From Desarmillaria ectypa (Eukaryota > Basidiomycota > Agaricomycetes > Agaricales > Physalacriaceae): a stretch of DNA of 64,000 nucleotides. The stretch lies in NCBI GenBank assembly GCA_030407005.1, contig JAUDYN010000010.1, positions 496,001 through 560,000 of the forward strand. The letters run 5' to 3'. The position numbers were made by a program, and so were the translations under genes. Positions 48,501 through 59,921 of the stretch are shown one piece after another. The notes beneath the pieces are model-generated. The model saw only the letters and a program-made list of their open reading frames with translations, had not been told where the DNA came from and ran no database searches. How positions within the stretch are numbered: the first letter of the stretch is position 1; each line of letters starts with the position of its first letter.

Positions 48501-50123
48501 CCCATCTGTACACACCTCAAAAACAAGTTAGAACTAATTTTGACGGCATCTCAGAGAGCCCGAGATATGAAAGCGAGTGCACAAAGGGAAAATATACCCG
48601 AGGTCGAAGCACGATCGACCTGGGATGTGCTACTAGGCATTGCGAATGATATACCTCACAACGGCGATATACATTTTCGGTGGGTCTGTTGGAAATCAGC
48701 TCTTAATTTTCACTAATATAACATTCCGATTCAGCCTTGAGCGAATGATTAAGCTGCCTCGAAACGATGAATATGGCGCATCCCCGGAGGTGGTCCAGAA
48801 TTTGAGAGATATGCGCTTAGCTTGGATGACTGACTCTCGGGCGCTTGCTCAGCGTGCGCTCAATATTGGTGGCGAAGAAGGTCAACGCTTGTCTGCTATT
48901 GCGCTGGCCTCTGTCCGTTTTTTGAGTAACACCCGTGCCTATTAACTGGGTCCAAATTTGGCTCCAATAGAACCCAAGGAGGCCAAGTGTGACAGCCTGG
49001 TCACACTTACACGTCTCATTTTCCCCACAGCCACTATGACAACCACGCAACGGTCTCGTCTCAGAATGTTATCTTTGGTTACTCAGCCCACTCGCGAGAA
49101 GAAGGCGACTGTCAGTCGTACCCCCATCTCATCTTCACGCCAGGATGATTACCTGCACGCATTCAACACAAATGATATCATTGTGACTTCTCAGCAACAA
49201 GTCTCCGTTGACTGCAGCGCCACAGAGACATCACTGCCGGCCTCTTCAACACTACCGGAAGGCCCTTTACAGGCGTTACATAACAGCAACGATGTTCCAA
49301 TGGCCCAGGACAATGACTCGGGAATGACTGCTTCAGTTTCCAGTGCCAAGGAACCCTCCATTGCCGGCGCTTTACTTTTCGTTTTATGTATAAATGAGAA
49401 CAAAAAGTTTCTTGAAAGTGCTGGGAAGAACGGCGTCAACCAAAGCCGCATGGACCTTGTGGCCTGTCTCAAGTTCCTTGCCGCTGTTGGGATCACCAAT
49501 TTCCCGGTATACAGTGTCATAACCGATGGCACTTTGGGTACCATTGTGAGTGCCCATGTGAAGGATCTCTGTGTATGTGTTTTCTCTGTGTGGCTTATCT
49601 GTGTCAAACTTACATTTCGGTCCAGGAGGGGAGCATTTACGAACACAATGTAAGAACATTTGACATTTCGAACCCTGTTGATGCCCTCAATGTCGCCACG
49701 TTCATTACTTTCATTTCTACCGAACATGCATAATCATCGCGGGAATTACTTTCTGTGCAAAGACTACGAGAACTTACAGAGAAGTTGGACCAGGATCACC
49801 CTTCCCTCCACTGGACGATGGAACACCAGTTTCCTGCGGTCAAAAGACCGCGGTGTCTTCTTAGATACTAGCTATGAATATACTGCATATGGTTTCGTCT
49901 CATGTGGCTTGAATGTAGTCTCAATATCAAGCTTTCAACAGCGATCAATATCTCTGTGGTTCTGACCAAATTCGACATACAATGTTGTGAAGAGCCCAAT
50001 CCCCTCGGTGTGATACTCCTGGAGCAAACAAAGACTCCAAAGAAGTCGGCTAAACTCTGCTGGGAAAATCTCCTCAAAAATTCAGTTAACACATCAAAGC
50101 GAATTACTGCACCCAAATGTTAG
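45539..50123 (+). pseudogene. Long unknown Agaricomycete gene with in-frame stops
   Basis: Many exons, from MAAFWSDARNVTLHLDTDEV through IDELAKPDADRSSQFIPPPR, an acidic Ser-rich linker (46130-46460), ASTLYQRHVWKIKQPTMGI, PPVHAVRIATLNHPSGVFDL, SALDQR-like and LERMIKLPRNDEYG parts, FVLCINENKKFLESAGKNG, FLAAVGITNFPVYSVITDGT, and VRTFDISNPVDALNVATFIT. A TAG at 46588-46590 and a TAA at 49731-49733 interrupt frames that remain coding in the same phase on both sides (GTHDTI*GMLASTLYQRHVW; STEHA*SSRELLSVQRLREL). I do not recognise the domain; the family looks like the large unannotated Agaricomycete proteins with a C-terminal nuclease-like fold, but that is only an impression. Splitting into two or three genes is an alternative. 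The last open exon ends at 50123, overlapping the end of the dehydrogenase remnant. Confidence 0.45.
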
Positions 50124-51543
50124 TTGATGTTTCTTATGCACGCGCGAACGATGACCATATAAGGCATTCGTCAAATAGTCGTCCTTCGTCGCTGTATACC
50201 CGTCCCAGTCTGGGCTAGGCTGACCGGCAGTAATGCAAGAGTTGTAATCTGTATGACCATACATCAGAACCAGCAATAGCATGTAGAATCAGAATCAGGT
50301 AGCGTACTGTTCCAGCAGATATTAGCGTTAGTAATAGTGGAAGAAGCGACCGTGCTTCTGCTTGTTTCAGTGGAGCTCAACCCGACTGAAGAGGATCCAG
50401 CGGCAGATGAGGTCGAAGACCCGATCAGAGTAGGAGCAGCGGACAAAGGTTTGACGGAGGTTCGAGTAGTAGGTAACGACTCAACAGAGATCGCTCCGGT
50501 AGAACTCGAGTACGAGGCTGTCGCGTTGAAACTTCCGGTATTCGCTGAAGCGGAGGTAGTCGTCGAATTCGAGGACACCGTATAGGCGATAATATTCTCC
50601 GCCGCTTTCTCTGCGACAATCATGACAACAGTCTTAGAAATAATTAGACGATGCAAACATGTTATTAACTACCTGGATATTGACGACAAGAAGATCTGTA
50701 TGAATCGAAGCATCATCGATGAACTGCAAACATAGCTGAGTCCTACTGGTAATGACAATGAAAGGGTGCTCACAAGGTTATCTGTACCCCAGACCCTAGT
50801 ATCCGTATCCACTACGGAACTACCATCATTGCTCTCGCCCATCTTGAAGCTCGCAGCCCAATGCGCACCCGTAGTATAATTCTCGATCAAGCTCTCGACG
50901 GTGATATTGTCCCTCGAGAGAGAAGTAATGCTCAGTTCACTGAATCTATCTATGTAGCTGATGAGCGTTTCCATAAAACTTGTGATAGTGACCTTATAAT
51001 CGTCCGTCGTGAGCCAGGGCGACTTGACCAGCATCGTACTGCCGTCGGATGTGATTCCAAGCGTGCCGTTAGATGTGAGCTCATGCGTCAGGTAGATCTT
51101 CCAGATAATCGTATTTTTGGATCTACATTAACGACCATGAGTAACTGCTGAAGATGCAGAAGGAAGAAAACGCATACTTCGGTGCAATAGTTCCCTGAAT
51201 GTATCGAGTGTTTCTGTTGGTCTCAATGCTTGTCCAGAATGCTAGGCGTTGACCCTAAAACATAATAATTTTGAGCAAAACGGAACATTTGATACCATTA
51301 AGACACTTACCAGATTGTGCGAGAATACCTGAACCGGCATTGTACAATTCAGTGTTGGTAGAATTGGCACTGGCCGAGTTGATGCTTTGAATTCAGTGGC
51401 TGACTCGACCGTAACCGAAAAGATGAATCCCTTCCCCGACGAGTAGGTCTATCCATTCAAACTCGTCGAGCCAGATTAGACTATGTCAATCTGTTCAGAA
51501 GACCCGATACCAGAGTTGAAAAGAATTCGTGGGGTTGTCGAAC
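50119..51543 (-). pseudogene. cdh: Cellobiose dehydrogenase, 3' half (separated from 5' half)
   Basis: Continues the gene at 58257-59921 after a ~6.7 kb interruption. From 51543: FDNPTNSF, LYNAGSGILAQS, GQRLAFWTSIETN, IYLTHELTSNGTLGITSDGS, KVTITSFMETLISYIDR, then GAHWAASFKMGESNDGSSVV and DTDTRVWGTDNL. These match the C-terminal GMC dehydrogenase region, including the catalytic-site His of the NHW-type motif (here AHW) and the VxGxxNL strand. AEKAAENIIAYTV then leads into a Ser/Thr-rich tail and NICWNSTLPDS. Stops lie in the stretch before LYNAGSG (51400-51520). About 60 residues between the two halves (LSAGA... to ...DNP) are missing. 51043-51543 is inside the right arm. Dead gene. Confidence 0.75.
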
Positions 51544-51550
51544 TTTTTAG

Positions 51551-51671
51551 ATGCTATTACACCCATACAATAGGACTGGCGATACCAGGCCTAAACCCAC
51601 GCCCTCGAAATCGATACCACAATAGACATTCCTTATCGGGATTCGATACATAATGAGACCCTCTGAAGGTG
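51551..51671. promoter_or_regulatory. Shared 45-bp module (right arm)
   Basis: Mirror of 38385-38505. It abuts the point where dehydrogenase similarity stops, so it marks one end of the interrupting block. Confidence 0.35.
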
Positions 51672-52446
51672 GCTGTGTAAGAATGCACTCAGAAAGACCC
51701 TCCATTCTCCATCTCCTTTCGTCCTTCAATAAATCCCAGAGGATGTTTTCCAAGGCTCTGAAGTTCCTAATTCAACACTTCGTGGACTACGCCCCACCGA
51801 CAGCCGTACCCATACTCACCCCTATATGTTACCTCGCTGCGAGGTTCGACAATTCTCTACGGCGGGCTATGGAAACATTTCACTTTTTGCTCGTAGGCGG
51901 AAAGTACTGCATATTGGATGGCGAAAACCTACTAAAAAACCAACACTTTCTCAACTTTCTGGATGCCTTTCGACAGGTAAGAGACCAACTGGTCCCTGCC
52001 ATTGAAGCCAAACTAGTCGAAATCGAGCCACTTCTCGAGTCTGAGCTGCGCGGACAAGAGCGCCTTCTTCGTTTCCTAAAGCAAATTCCTGGCTTTTGGT
52101 CCGGGAAGATTGACCTTCTGGATGACATTCCAGATATCATGTTCTCAGTTCGTAGTTCATGTAAGACCATTGTAGACTGTCTCGAGCATTTCGAGCGGTA
52201 TGCAGGTGTCATGAAGGCCTGTTTTCAGGACGTGGATTGGGTAGCCAGGCATGAAGGCTATCCGGAATTGATGTGGTGCTTGCATCACATCGAATTGTCC
52301 GTGATGCAACAGATACATGGTATGCGCTTTGATGAAAGTCTGAGGCAGTACCTCCCCGAGTATGTCTTCCTCAGCTCTATTTACCTTGTTGTTTCTGAAT
52401 GTCAACTAGCATGCGTAGCTTCTGGGAGCGATGGGGTTATCGGTAA
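51653..52446 (+). CDS. Unknown protein, about 247 residues (right arm)
   Basis: Identical to 37610-38403. Exons 51653-52359 and 52410-52446 (TAA 52444-52446). See the left-arm entry for its description. Confidence 0.5.
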
Positions 52447-53233
52447 AGCGCTGTGCCGCCACTGGTCTTATTACTGTGTCGTTCGGTAATATTGACCTTG
52501 ATGAACAATGTAATCATATGCCTTCTATGATCGCTCCCACCCAGGCCCATCCTTTTTTAAGCTCCATCAACACATGCTGATCAGTTGAAGACTGTAAGAA
52601 AAGAAATACATGCAACTTCCAAGAGATTTACTACTGCCGACTGCGAGAATTGAAAGCAGACTTTGGAGGGCGCTATGCAATTTTACTGCATCAAGTACAG
52701 CTGTAAACAATCCACCTGAGTCAGGGTGGGCAGGCAAGGTAGTGTTGTATTTTATCGATGATAATGATGAAGACGAGGGAGATAAGAAATACGGGGTGGG
52801 GGGGTTAAGATTCTTGTATTGGTACTATTAGGGTACATGGACAAAAGAAGAGCTGAAAATCATGATTAGGGAATCAAAAGATGATTTCAAAGTCATAATG
52901 TGCATTTCCATAGTCAAAACAAAAAAGGTTTTAGTAATTCCACCACCAACCAAATTCGCGCAAGCATAATCTTCCCTTCCCAAAGGTATCCGATAAGGAA
53001 GAGGGCATCAGCCCGCTCATGTCGCAGCATAGTCTCCTGTTGAAATCCTTCCATCGGGCAATCGAGGCGTGCCATTCATGTACCAAAAGGCAATAAAAAA
53101 GCATACACACTGGAAGCAAACTGGAAGGCAATAGAACTCTTTCCGCAAAGATGAGCAATAACTCTAACCCCTAGGCCTACCTTGGCGAAATCGACGATGC
53201 TGGAATAGAAGCGAGTCAGTGTCGCGCTTTTGA

Positions 53234-53434
53234 ATGATTCGGTGCAAACAAGTCAAATACTCGACGCTCAACCAACCTCAATTTCTCCTCAAACGGCGGA
53301 TCTTTACTGAGATGCAACACATGAAACGGGGGTGGACGAAGGCATTAGGTGACTGGAGCGGTCGAGTTGGATCTAAAAAGGCAGCCTCAGTCAAGGATTT
53401 AGATCCTGAGAATGATGTAATCAGTTTAGACTGA
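53234..53434 (+). CDS. Short hypothetical ORF, 66 codons (right arm)
   Basis: Identical to 36622-36822; weak candidate. Confidence 0.25.
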   Translation: MIRCKQVKYSTLNQPQFLLKRRIFTEMQHMKRGWTKALGDWSGRVGSKKAASVKDLDPENDVISLD

Positions 53435-53495
53435 CGGCCCGTAACAGAAAAAAATGGTGTCTCCTTGCGCGCTTCAGCCTTCTACTACAGTCTAA

Positions 53496-53663
53496 CGTAC
53501 AGTCGCCATATCCTTGACCTATGCAAATCATTATATCGAATACTTATTAGGACACAGCTAGCACGATCACGATTTATGAAGCCTTCCCAGAAAATATACG
53601 TGTACGCGTAATGGGAGATCGCTGTCGAAAGGCTGATAGGGTAAGAAGGGCTAGTTTCTATGG
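53496..53663 (-). repeat. Interspersed repeat R2, empty of MITE (right arm)
   Basis: Mirror of 36393-36560. Confidence 0.65.
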
Positions 53664-53865
53664 CTAAGCTAGCTATTTATTCTTATTTAAAAAGATGTGG
53701 AAAGTAGTAGGCATAGCCGGTACAGAAATGTTGTCAAGAGAAAGTCTACTTGAACGGTTCACGGTGACTTCACCCCTGCTGCTGAGGCAGTTCGCCTAGT
53801 TCTAGTGATGATCCGGCAGTCTGAGTGTTGCGATTACTAGAAGGCACATTTGAAAAACTGGAATG

Positions 53866-55102
53866 TTAACGACGATCGAATATGACAGACCGTGAAACGA
53901 GATTAGTTCTTATGGTGGTTCGGCCACCGTTCCTGTCATGAGACGAAGAATGACCCGAACTCTTCGTCGGCTGAGACACTGGGATGTTTATCGCAGAAGC
54001 CTGCGCTGGCGTGGCGAATTCTACATCCCAGCGAAAGCGAAGCGCCAATTCTCGTTCTTTCTTAATCAGCTTCTTTGAACCTGATAGAAACTAAAACATA
54101 TCAGTATGATGCAAAGAGCCACAAGATAAAACTGACATAGTGGTACAGCAAGGAAAGGAGATGTATTTCTTGAGGGGACACATGCCTCCCCAGACCGTGG
54201 CGTCGCCACACCTCATCGAACTTCTTAAACGACCAGATGAGCGTTACTATGTCCTGGAACAATGCATCTCTAATATATATTATTTTTCCGACAAGCTGCG
54301 CAGCTCCTGAAAGATCACCATCAATCATAGAAAGAGGAGAGCAACGAACAATCACTTACTCCGAATGTATAAGAGCGCTGTGACAATGGCAGTCGTGACA
54401 ACCATGAGCTTTATTAGCTCTGCGTATTTGGCGATTACAGCGCCCATGACTCCAGTGACGAGGGCTACGATGCTCACAATGCCAATAGCAATGTCGCAGC
54501 AGGGCCTTCCTCCATCGGCAAAAAAGGTAGGGAGCCAAAATTGCTAATATCCTGTTGAAGAACATCTAATAACAGATGTAGGCCGAGAACGTACCGAATC
54601 CCGCAATAGTCTCCCAATCTCGTCAATGCGTATAGACGCATAGTATACTATTGAAGAGTTTTGTTCCATATTCTCATCTCCAGAAGCGATCCTTCGAAAA
54701 GAGGGCTCCAATGTCTCCACGGCGATGGAAATTGGGTGTATTAAGCGCAAAACGGTTTGTAGCTTGTGATATGGGTACATAAAACTGAGCGAGATAGATA
54801 GTATGATTACAGTGATCAAGAAATAGGTGATACGGAGATACGTGCATTATTTGTCCCTGGATTTCCATTGTCGCTGTCGCAAGGTCATCGAATTTTTTGA
54901 TTAGCTCATCTATACCACTGTAGCCGTTTGTGTCTGCGTCTGAGTCGAGGATGGAGTTGATATATCGGTCATCGACCTGAGAGAGTTTAGGGATATGTGA
55001 AGATGGGTAGAACTGGAGGCGACCGTAATCATACTGCACAGTCGTGCTCTCCCCCCTCTCCGCTGTGTCTTCGGTATTCCACTGAATGATGCGCCAACGC
55101 AT
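53866..55102 (-). CDS. Hypothetical multi-exon membrane protein (right arm)
   Basis: Identical to 34954-36190, with the same exon model and two likely membrane helices in exon 3. Confidence 0.5.
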
Positions 55103-55335
55103 TTGGGTAATGAAGAAAGAAAGATGTGGAGTAATCCTGCTCTGCGTTCGAAAAAAGGGAAGCAAATAGAGCTAAAGTGTAGACCGCTTCTTTGCAGACT
55201 GAATAATTGGGGAAGCCTATCGTGTATCACCCCAGAAATATAGAGCATGAAAGAATCAAATAAGGCTGCCAGTTCGAATCCAAAAGCCCGCACTAGTACA
55301 TTTGAGCCAGAACTCCATCAACCGCCAATCTCCCA

Positions 55336-55990
55336 GCAGCTCGGATGCCTGCCTGCTAATGTATGACATTCAGAAACACATAATTAAATAGTGCCGATAG
55401 CGACATACTCTGGGAGGAACTTACCGTGTCAGACTAGGATTCCATCTAACTACTTCAGCTCAACCGACGAGTGCCATGCAAGCAACAAATCAACTCCCAG
55501 TAGCGTTGATGACTGTCCACCCAATCCACATCAAGGGCTTTCATAATCTGTCCTACGTGAAATACGGACTGAGGACGTGATATCTGGGATGTCATCCAGA
55601 AGGCCATTCTGCGCAGACCAAAAGCCCGGAATTTGCTTTAGGAAGCAAAGAAGGCGTTCCAGGCTATGCAGCTTGGACACGACGAGTGGCTCAATATCTA
55701 CCAGAGTTTCCTCAGTGAGGACCAGTTGGTCTCTTGTCTGTCAGAGTCATCCAGCAAGGCACAAAACACTTTCGAGAACGCCTCGGGCTTTCGTTGTTAC
55801 GCAGTATTATCTGCTGATGACCAGAATATGGAAGAGCTCCATCACGCCGTACAGACTCATAGCAGCAAGGTAGCATATGGGGGTGGGTATGCGACACGTT
55901 GAATCAGATATTTCAGCATGAGTAAACATCCTCTGGGATTTCAAGAAGGACGGGATAAGATGAGGAATGGAGGGTGAACTTTCCGACATC
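55336..55990 (-). pseudogene. Decayed paralogue of the 247-residue gene (right arm)
   Basis: Mirror of 34066-34720. Confidence 0.65.
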
Positions 55991-56155
55991 CTACTGGGAT
56001 GTCGTACAATGATGTGAAACGCACATATATATATATTTACCCTTTTATAAAATAACGGCCGACATTCAAACTTCCCACGATCCTTCTATGGAATCCCGGT
56101 AATTAACAGATCTGTACATCTATCGATGTCCGGCAAGAGAAGACGCTTTCTTAAA

Positions 56156-57061
56156 CAGCAGAGTCCTGATCTGCTCCCAGGTGGACTGGATTACGATGCA
56201 AGGCCAGATAGCTGGTGAGTCTGTTTGTTTTATTTCTCTGGTATCTAGGCTGTTTCGAATTTAGCAGTTTGGCGTTTCCTGTCAATGAGGTTCTGATAAT
56301 GAAAGACAGCGTCAAAGCTCCGCCTGAAGCAGTGGGAGAGATTTGGCTTCGCGGTCCGAATGTGATGAAAGGGTATTATGGCGATAAAGGTTGGTCTGGA
56401 GGTCGTTTATTTCATAAGTAAACAGACTCACAACATTGCAGCTACTACTGAACAGGTAGGACCCCTTACTTACAGGTGATTGTGGCGACTACCTTTTGAT
56501 ATAGGTCATCACTGAAGATGGATGGCTGATGACCGGTGATCTGGGACGAATGGACGAAGGTGGTTAGGTTTACATTACAGACAGGATCAAGGATATCATC
56601 ATTAGGGCTGGTTATAATGTTGTGAGTACCCCTGGAATACATAGGATTCCGTTTTCGTCGAGAACGCCCTGTATACCGAACCGGGTGTATTGGAAACAGC
56701 GGTAGTTGGCGTACCTGATGAGCATGTGGGGGAGTTGCCTGTAGCGTTGGTTACCCTCAAGCCTGAGTATGACGGATTAATCAATGAGGAGAAACTCATG
56801 GTGACTGCCGAGAAACTGTAAGTGTACCTATGCTCCGGTTATGGAACTTAAAAGTCATCCGTTTGAAAAGGTTGCCCCAATATGCCGTTCCGGTGATGAT
56901 CATTTTGTATGGTCGTGGTTTCGGTGAGCATCGTATTGTTTGGCTGAATATGTTTTGTATCGAAGATTGAGCCACAGATCACACGTCCTCTGGGAAATTT
57001 ATTAAAACGCAGGTACGGGTGGTAGCCCAGAGAGTGGGCAACGAGGACAAGGAAAGAATAG
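56156..57061 (+). pseudogene. AMP-dependent acyl-CoA ligase, fragment E (right arm)
   Basis: Mirror of 32995-33900, with the same TAG in the VYIT block (56569 region) and no ATP-binding domain. Confidence 0.8.
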
Positions 57062-57395
57062 GCTGATTTTCCGAAGCTCTTATTCTAGGATGGTGCAGTG
57101 TCGTTCGATGCTTATGAATCAGTTACGTTGGAGATAACCGGAAGGCTTACTGGAGATCAGATTTAAACAGAGTCGTACAGTTATAGGTTCATCTCGCTTT
57201 AATCGACCGACCCCGGTCTTCCGGATAAAGTTAAAGTATAAGATAGATCCTTGAAGCGATACCAGATTCGCATGTCCCTACAGGAACTTCCATTGATAAA
57301 CCAGTATTTGATAAGATGGCATCGGTATCGTCAACAGGAGGTCAATGTACGTATGTACGTTGGTCGTTCTGGCAGGTCTTCGGATTGAAGAGCGC

Positions 57396-57876
57396 AGAGA
57401 AGGGAATAATACATCCGTCCAACATGATATGTTAGTATCTGTCCTTGATTTGCAAGTGTACTGAAACTTACCTGTATTTCATCCAGAATATACAACAGGA
57501 TTAGCGACACCAGGCCTAAACCCACGCCCTCGAAATCGTACCTCCTCACCAAACGGCGATGTCATCAGGAGAGCGCGCCAGACGTGGCGAGGATCCGAGG
57601 ATGTCCAATCCAGCTAGACGCATACCCGAAGAGCCAGTGGGTTCACCCACCACGACACCACCCGGTCGACGTGGCTCAACGTTTCACAGCGTCCTTGCCA
57701 TGCCTTACATGAGACTGTCGATCCTGACTGTCCACCAGGATACTCAACCCGCTCCTGTAGAACGAACGACATGCTCATACGGTACTAAGCATGGAAAAAG
57801 AACGTGTGGTCGCAGGTGTCCACCCTTCGCGTCCCTACGTAGCCTTTTGGTATGTTATAGCCTTTCATAGTTTTTT
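57396..57876 (-). repeat. Interspersed repeat R1 (right arm)
   Basis: Mirror of 32180-32660; the plus strand holds the Pro-rich open frame 57559-57870. Confidence 0.75.
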
Positions 57877-58256
57877 CATTCTTCAACAACCTTCCAGGTG
57901 TCGTCAGTACGCGGTGCGCTAAAAATTTACTCGTTAGCATGCTCGACGCGCCGGTCAACAAGCGCACCTTCTTCGAGGGAATAGCATGGGTTCATCATGG
58001 TAGAAGAAGGATAGTTATCTAGTCTATGAATGAGTTACAATTATAATTTGGGCAGGACAGCCGACATACCTTCTGGTCAACTTAAGCCGAACGGTCTGAT
58101 TTGTGGGGAGGGTGCCAGCGCTTCGCCCGGAAGGCGTTAAATTAACTGGGTTGCAGAGTAAAGGAGCGGCTCCCAGTGTAGTTCTTTATTTATTCTTCGA
58201 CAATTATTTTTTTATTTTCATTAGCATAATGCTCACGGACCATTGAATTTAGTGTT

Positions 58257-59921
58257 CGCTCCTGCCGTTAGATCGACTTCACCTCCGTCATTGATATTGA
58301 TAATCTCTCTTGCACCCTTCGTTTCAATTTCAACACCAGTGATAGTAGATATGGTACGAACAACGCACGTCACAGTATAGGCTCGAAGTTATCCATCGCT
58401 TGCGCAAAAGGTAAATAGGTCATGACAGGGCCAGCACACTGCGCACCCTGGATATTCCGAAGTGGCCGCGAATATACACTGGTCTGCTCGCTCGGGCTTG
58501 CGATGGCATCGACCTCTACCTATGAGTTGTTCGTGAGAAAGGCAGATGCTATGACCCAGACAGCGGTATCATAGTACTGTACGTCTGCACTAGGAAGAGT
58601 CGTGCCGGGATTGCGCCCGTAGAGGTTGTCGGCGGATGCAGAAACATCATCCCAACCCCACCCTGCATGATACCAACATCAATAAAATAAAATACGCGGT
58701 CGGGAAATTCTCGAAGTCGACGGCTGTTGGAGGTACCTACATCAAAGCATTGACCATCCCACCGCCACCGAGTATGCATCTAGCCTGGGAGGCGGCGTCG
58801 GTACAGTAAAAGCTTGTGTCATCAAGAGACGGAAGCTTATAAACATTTGCTGGTAGATCAAACACTGTGATGGTGTTATTCCACGATTCAATACGCTCCC
58901 CACTACAGGAATATAAGGAGGCTACCCCACGTTCGATTGGCAGAACGTTATCTCCAGCTTCAGCCATGCGCTCGGCAATTAAACATAGAGGTCAGCGAAG
59001 ATAAGCACGTTTTTGAATATGATACCAGTATGGTCCGCCACCGACGATAATGGCATCTGATGTATCGTAAGCAAAGCAAGTGAAGACACAGACTCCCGTG
59101 CCATATGTTGTCTTTCCGGTAGCAGTAGCGGTAGGAACGGTGGTAGTGCTCGTTAAAGTAGCAGTGCCAGAGGCTGAAGCGGTCGAAGAAGGTTCACCGG
59201 AAGACTCAGCAAGTGTCGCCCAAGTGTCATAGTCCGAGGTCTGGGCACCACTGATAGAAAGACCAAACTCTCCGTAACCAGCACTGGAAAACAAAAGCAG
59301 TACCGGGGTTGGTGCTAGATGTGTAGTATCCCCATCCAAGGACGGCGCCCGTGTCCGTGCTAGAGAAGGAAAGTGAATTGCCAGTGATACATTCTCCGCA
59401 CGGAAAGGTCAAGGATACGTGGGTATCGTTGACGTATGTGCCTTTAGGGATAGTCGACAAAGTGACGTTGTCATCATATACACTCGGGGAAGCGTAGGAA
59501 CTACGGAGATGTCAGCTATCTCGACATGGCGCCGAAATCCAAAGCACAAACGAGGTTTCACGGAAGGATGTCATCACCTCATCCCCATTGGCCCAATAGA
59601 CGAGAAGCAGTTTCGATGCCATTGCACCACCCCATCCGGCTCCGTCAGTCAATGGATAGATCTAATGTAATAGAGATTTGTTACAGGGTTAATGCAGGAA
59701 AGACGCTTCGGACAAACCATTTGACCAATAAAGTCGGTGCATATAGTTTCAGGAAGGGCGAGACTAAACACAAACCCGGTAGAAGAATCTTGCAGAGCCT
59801 GAAAAGACATTCCGGTGATTGGGTCGGTGTAGGAAGAGGCAGATTGCCCAGTAGTTCCTCTAACACCAAAAAGTATGGCAAGCAAAGTCGCGATAGGGCG
59901 CGACAGACATCGAAGTGACAT
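58257..59921 (-). pseudogene. cdh: Cellobiose dehydrogenase, 5' half
   Basis: Family: secreted flavocytochrome that oxidises cellobiose and passes electrons to LPMO during cellulose breakdown. Start MSLRCLSRPIATLLAILFG is a signal peptide, followed by QSASSYTDPITGMSFQALQD (cytochrome domain start), FIGQM|, GWGGAMASKLLLVYWANGD, GTYVNDTHVSLTFPCGECI, AGYGEFGLSISG, a Thr/Ser-rich linker, then the flavin domain: YDTSDAIIVGGGP (Rossmann motif), RMAEAGDNVLPIERG, FDLPANVY, CILGGGGMVNALM (GMC signature), AGPVMTYLPFAQAM and GGEVDLTAGA. Damage: a frame problem right after GGGP, TAG after AFLTNNS, and a frameshift after NFEPIL. At TAGA the similarity stops at 58257, where the arm begins. Dead, but recognisable over both domains. 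Confidence 0.85.

Larger units (their letters stand above)
51043..58256 (-). repeat. Right arm of the 7214-bp inverted repeat
   Basis: Reverse complement of 31800-39013. This copy lies within the dehydrogenase gene: 5' half outside (58257 on), 3' part inside the arm and continuing inward. The interrupting block proper is about 51544-58256. Confidence 0.95.

Noticed and set aside
31800..58256. The whole inverted structure as one giant transposon with terminal inverted repeats
   Set aside because: No transposase, no target duplication at the outer borders (GAGTGCT versus GGAGCG), and the right arm includes host dehydrogenase sequence. Inverted duplication fits better.
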